Assembly: GCA_938018155.1 (NCBI GenBank)
Contig: CALIIG010000324.1
Location: 1-5,204, forward strand
Origin: an uncultured Prevotella sp.
GTDB lineage: Bacteria > Bacteroidota > Bacteroidia > Bacteroidales > Bacteroidaceae
Length of the DNA: 5,204 nt
Direction: 5' to 3'
The notes under the pieces: generated by a model
The model's input: the letters and a program-made list of their open reading frames with translations, nothing else
The model's database searches: none
What the model was told of the DNA's origin: nothing
Position numbers and translations under genes: made by a program
In this document: positions 1 through 5,204 of the stretch, one piece after another
Layout of the letters: each line of letters opens with the position of its first letter
Numbering within the stretch: the first letter of the stretch is position 1

Positions 1-2084
1 AAGATGCAATTGTAAGTTACGGAGAACGTCTAAGCTCTAACATTGTGGCAACACTGGTTAAAGGAGCCAGGTGGATGGATTCGAGAGACTTCATAAAAAC
101 CCATAAAGTAAACGGCAAAAACAAGTTAGACCGCGAGCTTACCTATCGTTTGGTAAAAGAACAATGTGCCAATTTATCCCGAATTACGCTCCTTCCCGGC
201 TTTATTTCTACCGACAGCAACACAGGAGAAACCACTAATCTTGGACGCGGTGGCTCTGATTACACCGCAGCCATCATCGCAGCGGCCCTCGATGCAGCCT
301 TACTTGAGATATGGACTGACGTGGACGGGTTCATGACGGCCGACCCAAAAGTTATCCAATCGGCCTATACCATCGATGAGTTAAGCTATGTTGAGGCTAT
401 GGAACTTTGCAATTTCGGAGCCAAAGTAGTATATCCTCCAACCATCTACCCGGTCAGAATTAAGAACATTCCTATCAGGGTTAAGAACACATTCAACCCG
501 CAAGGCGCGGGAACAATTATTAAAGACAAAATCGAGAACAACCATAAGCCTATCAAAGGCATCTCATCTATCAAAGGCACAACGCTTATTACGGTCTCCG
601 GTCTTGCCATGGTGGGGGTTATTGGTGTAAACCGTCGCATCTTCACCGCGTTGGCAAATAACGGCATCAGCGTCTTTATGGTATCGCAAGCCTCGTCCGA
701 AAGTTCAACATCTATTGGCGTTCGCGACGAAGATGCCGATGAAGCCATCCGCGTTTTAAACCATGAGTTCGCCTCCGAAATATCGAATGGGGCCATGTTT
801 CCCATGCATGCTGAAACAGGATTAGCCACGGTTGCCATTGTCGGTGAGAACATGAAGCACACCCCTGGCATCGCAGGGAAGCTGTTTGGAACCTTAGGAC
901 GCAGCGGAATATCAGTGATAGCCTGCGCACAAGGTGCTTCTGAGACGAACATTTCGTTTGTTGTTGATTCCAAGAACTTGCGCAAATCGATGAATGTTCT
1001 GCACGATTCGTTCTTCCTGTCCGATTATAAAGTGCTCAACCTTTTTATATGCGGAGTAGGAACTGTAGGCGGAAAGCTCATCGAACAAATACGTTCACAG
1101 CAGGAGAAACTGAAAGAACGCTCACGTCTTTTGCTCAATGTCGTAGGTATTGCAAGCTCAAAAAATGCCATCTTTTCGCGCGAAGGTATTAGTCTCGACA
1201 ATTATCGCGCACAGCTTAAAGCCTCTGAACCCAATACGCCTGAACTGTTAAGGGACCATATCCTGAACATGAACATCTACAATTCGGTATTTGTTGATTG
1301 CACGGCATCAAAGGAAATAGCAGGACTTTACCAAACATTCATCGAGCATAACATCAGTATTGTCGCAGCCAATAAGATTGCAGCCAGTGGTAAATACGAA
1401 GATTACATCCGGCTAAAAGACACTGCTCTGCAACGCGGTGTTAAATTCAGGTTCGAGACCAACGTCGGAGCGGGCTTGCCAATTATAGGTACAATCAACG
1501 ACTTACGCAACTCAGGCGACCACATTTTAAAGATAGAGGCCGTGCTTAGCGGCACTATTAACTTTATATTTAACGAATTATCGGCCCATGTCAGCTTCTC
1601 ACAGGCTGTGAACGAAGCCCGCAAACAGGGCTATTCTGAACCCGACCCGCGTATCGATTTAAGCGGTATCGATGTTATTCGTAAGCTGGTAATCCTCACC
1701 CGTGAGGCAGGATACCGTGTGGAACAGGACGATGTTGGGAAGCATTTGTTTGTTCCTGACGAATATTTTAAAGGCTCGTTAGCCGACTTTGAGCGCAATC
1801 TTCCCAAGCTCGATAAGGGTTTTGAAGAACAACGCAAGGCGATAGCGGCTCAGGGTAAGTGCTGGCGCTTCGTGGCTACCATGAATCATGGCGCGACAAG
1901 TGTAGGCTTAAAGGCTTTCGGCCCTGACCATCCCTTCTACAATTTAGAGGGTAGCAACAATATCGTTCTGCTTACAACCGAACGTTATAAGGAATATCCC
2001 ATGCTTATTCAGGGCTACGGAGCCGGTGCAAGTGTTACGGCAGCCGGTGTGTTTGCCAACATCATGAGTATTGCAAACATTTAG
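1..2084 (+). CDS. thrA: Bifunctional aspartokinase / homoserine dehydrogenase, 5'-truncated by window edge
   Basis: Catalyses the first and third steps of threonine synthesis: ATP-dependent phosphorylation of aspartate, and NAD(P)H reduction of aspartate semialdehyde to homoserine. The reading frame is open to the left edge (first full codon at base 3), giving 693 visible residues; the GTG at 45 is internal, because the codons before it already read as kinase sequence with a GERLS motif (residues 7-11). Compared with about 810-820 residues for the family, some 120-125 are missing. Order of domains: kinase to about 160, with GRGGSDYT (81-88) and EIWTDVDG (102-109); two ACT regulatory domains at about 185-257 and 273-339, with SQASSE and AQGASE loops; dehydrogenase from about 344, with GVGTVG nucleotide-binding loop (351-356), ANK lysine 458, and signature GYSEPDPRIDLSGID (543-557) followed by K561. 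The C-terminus GYGAGASVTAAGVFANI is typical and intact. First visible gene of the thr operon. The ACT loops suggest threonine feedback inhibition (inference). Confidence 0.97.
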   Translation, partial: DAIVSYGERLSSNIVATLVKGARWMDSRDFIKTHKVNGKNKLDRELTYRLVKEQCANLSRITLLPGFISTDSNTGETTNLGRGGSDYTAAIIAAALDAALLEIWTDVDGFMTADPKVIQSAYTIDELSYVEAMELCNFGAKVVYPPTIYPVRIKNIPIRVKNTFNPQGAGTIIKDKIENNHKPIKGISSIKGTTLITVSGLAMVGVIGVNRRIFTALANNGISVFMVSQASSESSTSIGVRDEDADEAIRVLNHEFASEISNGAMFPMHAETGLATVAIVGENMKHTPGIAGKLFGTLGRSGISVIACAQGASETNISFVVDSKNLRKSMNVLHDSFFLSDYKVLNLFICGVGTVGGKLIEQIRSQQEKLKERSRLLLNVVGIASSKNAIFSREGISLDNYRAQLKASEPNTPELLRDHILNMNIYNSVFVDCTASKEIAGLYQTFIEHNISIVAANKIAASGKYEDYIRLKDTALQRGVKFRFETNVGAGLPIIGTINDLRNSGDHILKIEAVLSGTINFIFNELSAHVSFSQAVNEARKQGYSEPDPRIDLSGIDVIRKLVILTREAGYRVEQDDVGKHLFVPDEYFKGSLADFERNLPKLDKGFEEQRKAIAAQGKCWRFVATMNHGATSVGLKAFGPDHPFYNLEGSNNIVLLTTERYKEYPMLIQGYGAGASVTAAGVFANIMSIANI

Positions 2085-2101
2085 TTTGTCCCGATAAATA
2101 C

Positions 2102-2109
2102 AGGATAAT
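2102..2109 (+). promoter_or_regulatory. Weak ribosome-binding site before the ApgM-like gene
   Basis: AGGA at 2102-2105 lies four bases before the ATG at 2110. It is only a partial Shine-Dalgarno and sits in the 25-base thrA-apgM gap. Bacteroidota genes often rely on A/T-rich unstructured leaders instead, so its contribution is uncertain. Confidence 0.3.
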
Positions 2110-3387
2110 ATGAAACACATTATTATATTAGGCGACGGAATGGCCGACCATCCCGTCAGCCGTTTAGGCGGTAAAACACTTCTGCAATGCGCCGAAGCAC
2201 CATACATGAACATGCTGGCCAGGGAAGGACAATGCGGCAGACTGATTACCATCCCGGATGGATTCCACCCGGGTTCTGAAGTAGCCAACACGGCTATACT
2301 GGGTTACGACCTCAACAAGGTGTATGAAGGGCGCGGCCCGCTCGAAGCAGCTTCGATAGGTTACCGCCTGCAACCCGAAGATATGGCTATGCGATGCAAT
2401 CTTATTACTTTGCACAACGGCCGTATTATTACCCACAACGGCGGAAACCTGAGCACGCACGATGGTGACACACTTATCAAAATGCTCGACCGTGAACTCG
2501 GTAACGACCAGATAAAATTTATTACAGGCATACAGTATCGCCACCTTCTTGTGGTGAAAAAAGCCAGTAAACACGTTGCCTGTGCGCCGCCGCACGACCA
2601 TCCTGATGAGCCATGGCGTCCGCTCCTTGTACAAAGCGAGCCGGGCTGGGAGGAAGTAAGCGAACCCATTTATGGCTCAGACGGCAAGCCCACGGGCGAA
2701 TTAAGGCTCACAGGTAACGAAACAGCCGAGCTGCTGAACAGCCTTATTCTGAAGTCGCAAACGCTGCTCGAGGCTCACCCTTACAACCTTAACAAAGTGG
2801 CTCAACATCAGCGTCCGGCCAACTCGATATGGCCATGGGGAGGCGGTTACCGCCCAATGATGAGCACACTTATGCAGATGTACCCGCAAATTAAATCGGG
2901 CTCGGTTATATCGGCTGTCGATTTAATTCGCGGAATAGGTCATTATGCGGGGCTTGATGTGATTAAAGTATCCGGTGCTACCGGCCTTGCCAATACCAAT
3001 TATGAGGGTAAGGCCATGGCGGCCATTGAGGCTTTGCGCCGGCAGGACTTTGTATACGTTCATCTTGAAGCTACGGATGAGGCCGGCCATGACGGCGATT
3101 TAGACCTTAAGTTAAGGGCAATCAATTACCTTGACCATCGTATTGTGGAACCCATTTATAATGAGGTAAAGACGTGGAACGAGCCTGTTTGTATCGCCAT
3201 TCTGCCCGATCACCCTACCCCCGTTGAGGTGCGCACGCATGTTAATGAGCCTGTACCCTTCCTGATATGGTACCCGGGAATTGTGCCCGACGATGTACAG
3301 GCCTATAATGAAGTGGCTTGTGTAAGCGGCTCACTGGGCTTATTAAAGCTAAACGAGTTCATGAATATGTTTATGAAAATCAATTAA
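2110..3387 (+). CDS. apgM: ApgM-family metalloenzyme, probable homoserine kinase (ThrB substitute)
   Basis: A 425-residue cytoplasmic protein of the alkaline-phosphatase / cofactor-independent phosphoglycerate mutase superfamily, archaeal-type (ApgM) branch; automatic annotation usually reads phosphoglycerate mutase. Visible active-site elements: GDGMAD with metal ligand D9; GSEVAN with S56 at the position of the phosphoserine nucleophile of phosphoglycerate mutases, followed by ILGYD; D323 and H327 in ATDEAGH; D367 and H368 in LPDHPTP; H377 in RTHVNEPVP. ANSIWPWGGG (238-246) is also typical of the family. It lies between thrA and thrC, exactly where homoserine kinase is expected, and no GHMP-type ThrB is seen. 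The subfamily is known as 'proposed homoserine kinase' (TIGR02535), so homoserine to O-phosphohomoserine is the favoured reaction; true phosphoglycerate mutase activity is the alternative. The start at 2110 places GDG at residue 8, as usual, with a weak AGGA four bases upstream of the ATG. It begins 25 bases after thrA and ends 2 bases before thrC. Confidence 0.9.
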   Translation: MKHIIILGDGMADHPVSRLGGKTLLQCAEAPYMNMLAREGQCGRLITIPDGFHPGSEVANTAILGYDLNKVYEGRGPLEAASIGYRLQPEDMAMRCNLITLHNGRIITHNGGNLSTHDGDTLIKMLDRELGNDQIKFITGIQYRHLLVVKKASKHVACAPPHDHPDEPWRPLLVQSEPGWEEVSEPIYGSDGKPTGELRLTGNETAELLNSLILKSQTLLEAHPYNLNKVAQHQRPANSIWPWGGGYRPMMSTLMQMYPQIKSGSVISAVDLIRGIGHYAGLDVIKVSGATGLANTNYEGKAMAAIEALRRQDFVYVHLEATDEAGHDGDLDLKLRAINYLDHRIVEPIYNEVKTWNEPVCIAILPDHPTPVEVRTHVNEPVPFLIWYPGIVPDDVQAYNEVACVSGSLGLLKLNEFMNMFMKIN

Positions 3388-3389
3388 TT

Positions 3390-4742
3390 ATGAAGTATTA
3401 TTCAACCAATCATAAGGCTCCGCTGGCTTCTCTTCAGCAGGCCGTGGAACAAGGTCTGGCTCCCGACCGCGGTTTGTACATGCCCGAACGTATTAACCTG
3501 CTGCCCACATCGTTCTTCGAGCACATCGACAACATGAGTTTTCAGGAACTTTCGTTTGAAGTTGCCCGTGCCCTGTTTGGCGAAGACGTTAACCATAACG
3601 ACCTCCGGCGCATTGTTTACGACACATTAAGCTTCGAAACACCGGTGGTAAAGGTCAGGGACAACATCTATGCCCTCGAACTTTTCCACGGTCCTACCCT
3701 CGCCTTTAAGGATGTAGGGGCGCGCTTTATGGCGCGGTTGCTGCAATATTTTATACAGAAACAGCATACCTCTGCCACATCGGGTGCACAGGAGGTCAAC
3801 GTATTGGTAGCCACATCAGGCGATACAGGCTCGGCCGTTGCAAACGGATTTCTTGGCGTCGACGGCATTCATGTTTACGTGCTCTACCCCAAAGGCAAAG
3901 TGAGCCACATACAGGAGAGCCAGTTTACCACCCTTGGGCAGAACGTCACAGCGCTGGAAGTGGACGGCGTTTTTGACGATTGCCAGGCCCTTGTCAAAAG
4001 TGCGTTTATGGACGATGAGCTGAAACGGTACATGACGCTGACGTCGGCCAACTCAATTAACGTCGCACGCTTCCTGCCACAAGCCTTTTATTACTTCAAC
4101 GCTTTTGCACAATTGAAACGTGAAGGCATATTGAATATATCAACAAATGCTAAAGGAAGCCTAACGTCGAACCTCGTTTTCTGTGTGCCGAGCGGCAATT
4201 TCGGCAATATCACGGCAGGGCTTTTTGCTGCACGAATGGGCCTGCCCGTTAAACATTTCATTGCTGCAAACAATGCCAATAGCGTGTTTTACAATTATCT
4301 GCAGACTGGCAAGTACGAGCCAATGGCCAGCAAACAGACCATCGCCAACGCCATGGACGTGGGTGCTCCAAGCAATTTTGCACGCATTATTGACCTGTAT
4401 GGTAATGACTGGACAAAGATAAAGGCCGACGTTAGCGGTGCAACCTACAGCGATGACCATATTCGACATACCATGAAAACATGCTACGATGCTACGGGTT
4501 ACGTGCTCGACCCACACGGTGCATGTGGCTATCAGGCCCTTCGCGAGCAATTAAAGGGTGATGAGACGGGCGTTTTTCTTGAAACGGCACACCCTGCCAA
4601 GTTTAAGGAAACGGTTGATACGGTTGACGTAATCGATATTAAAATTCCCGAACGGTTGCGCCGTTTTATGGAGGGCAGGAAACAAAGCATACCCATGACC
4701 TGCCGTTTTGCTGATTTTAAGCAGTTCCTGCTTCAACAATAA
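3390..4742 (+). CDS. thrC: Threonine synthase
   Basis: PLP-dependent enzyme converting O-phosphohomoserine to threonine and phosphate, the last step of the pathway. 450 residues from the ATG at 3390. An in-frame upstream start at 3318 would overlap the preceding gene by 70 bases and add 24 residues without family character, whereas MKYYSTNHKAPLASLQQAV is a normal ThrC beginning. Motifs: HGPTLAFKDVGARF with the PLP-binding lysine K107; ATSGDTGSAVANGF (141-154); YPKGK (167-171); TSANSINVARFLPQ (218-231); phosphate-binding VPSGNFGN (266-273); NAMDVGAPSNF (320-330); ETAHPAKFKETV (398-409). It is longer than the E. coli enzyme, mainly through two short polar insertions near 124-136 and 246-261, both before conserved motifs and probably surface loops. 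The gap after the previous stop is only 2 bases and no Shine-Dalgarno is visible, only an A/T-rich stretch, consistent with translational coupling in a Bacteroidota operon. The gene appears intact. Confidence 0.97.
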   Translation: MKYYSTNHKAPLASLQQAVEQGLAPDRGLYMPERINLLPTSFFEHIDNMSFQELSFEVARALFGEDVNHNDLRRIVYDTLSFETPVVKVRDNIYALELFHGPTLAFKDVGARFMARLLQYFIQKQHTSATSGAQEVNVLVATSGDTGSAVANGFLGVDGIHVYVLYPKGKVSHIQESQFTTLGQNVTALEVDGVFDDCQALVKSAFMDDELKRYMTLTSANSINVARFLPQAFYYFNAFAQLKREGILNISTNAKGSLTSNLVFCVPSGNFGNITAGLFAARMGLPVKHFIAANNANSVFYNYLQTGKYEPMASKQTIANAMDVGAPSNFARIIDLYGNDWTKIKADVSGATYSDDHIRHTMKTCYDATGYVLDPHGACGYQALREQLKGDETGVFLETAHPAKFKETVDTVDVIDIKIPERLRRFMEGRKQSIPMTCRFADFKQFLLQQ

Positions 4743-4763
4743 ACTTTTACTTTATATCCCGAT

Positions 4764-4810
4764 ACAGCACCAAAGCTTACACCATAAGCCCGTGGTACTG
4801 TTTGCTTTAT
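4764..4810 (+). terminator. Candidate intrinsic terminator of the thr operon
   Basis: Begins 21 bases after the thrC stop codon. Stem: ACAG (4764-4767) with CTGT (4798-4801), one C/A mismatch, ACCA (4769-4772) with TGGT (4793-4796), a 2 x 3 internal loop, then GCTTA (4775-4779) with TAAGC (4785-4789), closed by a five-base loop CACCA. That gives 13 base pairs, followed by a T-rich tail TTGCTTTAT (4802-4810). The placement is right for the end of the operon, but the stem is interrupted and not GC-rich and the T tract is broken, so it may be weak or coincidental. Confidence 0.45.
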
Positions 4811-4868
4811 GCCCTTTTCATAATGCCACAAGGGTTGTTATGTCTCTGCCTTACATCATTAAGGCAAA

Positions 4869-4910
4869 CGTTCGACGGCCGTCAGCAACACTGTTGACGG
4901 TCGTCAAACG
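4869..4910. other. Hairpin formed by palindrome copies 1 and 2
   Basis: CGTT (4869-4872) pairs with AACG (4907-4910); after a C/A mismatch, 4874-4882 pairs with 4897-4905 (nine pairs, one G-U); after a three-base bulge (4883-4885), CAAC (4886-4889) pairs with GTTG (4893-4896) around loop ACT. Seventeen pairs in all. No T tract follows, so it is not a standard intrinsic terminator. It lies in the presumed 3' flank of the thr operon and might act as an RNA 3'-end structure if transcription reads this far. Confidence 0.5.
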
Positions 4911-4950
4911 ATGGGTGTGACGGCCGTCGTACGCGCTGCTGACGATCGTC
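4874..4950. repeat. Array of four 10-bp palindromes, consensus GACGRYCGTC
   Basis: Copies: GACGGCCGTC at 4874-4883, GACGGTCGTC at 4896-4905, GACGGCCGTC at 4919-4928, GACGATCGTC at 4941-4950. Start-to-start distances are 22, 23 and 22 bases, close to two turns of B-DNA. Copies 1, 3 and 4 are perfect palindromes; copy 2 differs at one central base. The 12-13 base spacers differ in sequence. Flanks agree further when oriented: copy 1 read on + and copies 2, 3 and 4 read on - share roughly YGACGRYCGTCA followed by a C/A-rich tail; copies 1 and 4 form a 14-base inverted repeat with two mismatches (4874-4887 against 4937-4950). The units are too short for CRISPR. Possible roles are a multi-site operator, a REP/BIME-like extragenic repeat, or RNA structure; the sequence alone does not decide. 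Confidence 0.8.
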
Positions 4951-4962
4951 GGACAATGACCC
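4913..4962. other. Hairpin formed by palindrome copies 3 and 4
   Basis: GGGT (4913-4916) pairs with ACCC (4959-4962) across an unequal internal loop; 4919-4928 pairs with 4941-4950 (nine of ten positions, one G-U, one C/A mismatch) around a 12-base loop. It lies two bases after the first hairpin, so both can form on one transcript. Each arm can also pair with itself, so the fold is not unique. Confidence 0.4.
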
Positions 4963-5116
4963 TTGCTTCGTAATTGAAAAGGGCTTAAAATATCATGAAC
5001 CGGCTATTCTGGCAGAAAACAGTAAACAAACGGGCCCTATACACCAGCCCCGTCACTGTTATAGTACAAATTACCCGCCGTCATGGGCATACGCTGCTGA
5101 AAAAAGGAATAATTTA

Positions 5117-5148
5117 TTTGGTAATTACGGAAAAAGCATGTACCTTTG
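5117..5148 (+). promoter_or_regulatory. Bacteroidota-type promoter (TTTG / TAnnTTTG)
   Basis: TTTG at 5117-5120 (-33 element) and TACCTTTG at 5141-5148 (-7 element), separated by 20 bases, match the established consensus of the primary sigma factor in Bacteroidota. The -33 side is preceded by an A/T-rich stretch (AAAAAAGGAATAATTTA region). Transcription should start a few bases after 5148 and run rightwards, into a gene outside the window. This element is also the clearest taxonomic marker in the window. Confidence 0.8.
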
Positions 5149-5157
5149 CAACCGCAA

Positions 5158-5185
5158 TAAAAAGGAAGCCTTTTTAAGGATTTTT
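5158..5185 (+). promoter_or_regulatory. Overlapping alternative hairpins in the leader downstream of the promoter
   Basis: TAAAAAGG (5158-5165) and CCTTTTTA (5169-5176) form an eight-pair stem with loop AAG. The right arm is shared with a second possible hairpin, CCTT (5169-5172) with AAGG (5176-5179), loop TTT, followed by ATTTTT (5180-5185). The two cannot form together. The second resembles a minimal terminator, but a four-pair stem is very weak. Both lie within about 10-35 bases of the expected transcription start. Confidence 0.3.
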
Positions 5186-5204
5186 CAACATTGCGAAGAA
5201 TGGT

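Larger units (their letters stand above)
4743..5204. other. 462-base non-coding interval after thrC
   Basis: No convincing gene is seen on either strand. The short open frames (4708-4920 and 4995-5177, +) have no recognisable protein character: the first starts inside thrC and crosses the palindrome array, the second runs through the promoter at 5117-5148. From left to right the interval holds a terminator-like hairpin (4764-4810), an A/T-rich stretch to about 4868, the palindrome array (4874-4950), an unremarkable stretch from about 4963 to 5110, and a promoter with a hairpin-rich leader (5117-5185). No tRNA T-loop motif (GGTTCRA type) or rRNA sequence was recognised on either strand. Confidence 0.75.

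Noticed and set aside
45..47. GTG at 45 as the start codon of thrA
   Set aside because: The same frame is open to the left edge, and its codons before 45 read DAIVSYGERLSSNI, which is conserved aspartokinase sequence. The real start lies outside the window.
446..985. 179-residue - strand open frame inside thrA
   Set aside because: It is antisense to conserved kinase and ACT-domain codons and has no recognisable protein features; shadow of the real gene. The other antisense frames in the operon were rejected for the same reason.
3318..3389. Extended thrC start at 3318
   Set aside because: It would overlap the upstream gene by 70 bases and add 24 residues unlike any ThrC N-terminus; the ATG at 3390 gives the normal family start.
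4812..4842. Possible hairpins CCCTT/AAGGG and CATAA/TTATG
   Set aside because: Each has only five pairs with a long loop, the two compete with each other, and no T tract follows; not distinguishable from chance.
4708..4920. 70-residue + strand open frame
   Set aside because: It starts inside the 3' end of thrC in another frame, crosses the terminator-like hairpin and the palindrome array, and shows no recognisable protein character.
4874..4950. CRISPR array
   Set aside because: Repeat units are only 10 bases and palindromic, spacers are 12-13 bases, and there are no cas genes in view.
4995..5177. 60-residue + strand open frame
   Set aside because: It runs through the TTTG / TAnnTTTG promoter and the leader hairpin, with no ribosome-binding site or recognisable domain; chance open frame.
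5191..5204. Start of a tRNA or protein gene at the right edge
   Set aside because: Only an ATG at 5200 and two further bases are visible; neither a coding nor an RNA gene can be supported.

Overview
The window reads as a chromosomal segment from a member of the Bacteroidota, most likely the Bacteroidales. Three things point there: a promoter near the right end with the phylum-specific TTTG / TAnnTTTG architecture, the near absence of Shine-Dalgarno motifs before the genes, and a threonine operon whose middle gene is an ApgM-family (alkaline-phosphatase superfamily) protein in place of a classical GHMP-type ThrB. Genus assignment is not possible from what can be seen.

Layout: (1) 1-2084, the 3' part of thrA, a bifunctional aspartokinase / homoserine dehydrogenase; the first roughly 120-125 residues, including the usual N-terminal KFGGTS-type motif, lie to the left of the window. 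(2) 2110-3387, an ApgM-like metalloenzyme that probably acts as homoserine kinase. (3) 3390-4742, thrC, threonine synthase. All are on the + strand, separated by 25 and 2 bases, with no promoter or terminator visible between them, so they should be one transcript. Together they cover aspartate to aspartyl-phosphate, aspartate semialdehyde to homoserine, homoserine to O-phosphohomoserine, and phosphohomoserine to threonine; only aspartate-semialdehyde dehydrogenase (asd) must come from elsewhere.

(4) 4743-5204 is non-coding as far as can be seen. It holds a candidate transcription terminator just after thrC (4764-4810), an array of four near-identical 10-bp palindromes at 22-23 bp spacing (4874-4950) that can fold into two hairpins, and a strong-looking Bacteroidota promoter (5117-5148). 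The promoter is followed by two overlapping, mutually exclusive short hairpins (5158-5185) in the presumed leader of a gene lying beyond the right edge.

The coding part is ordinary core metabolism, apart from the already known replacement of ThrB. The least explained element is the palindrome array. No mobile element, CRISPR array, tRNA or rRNA gene was recognised.
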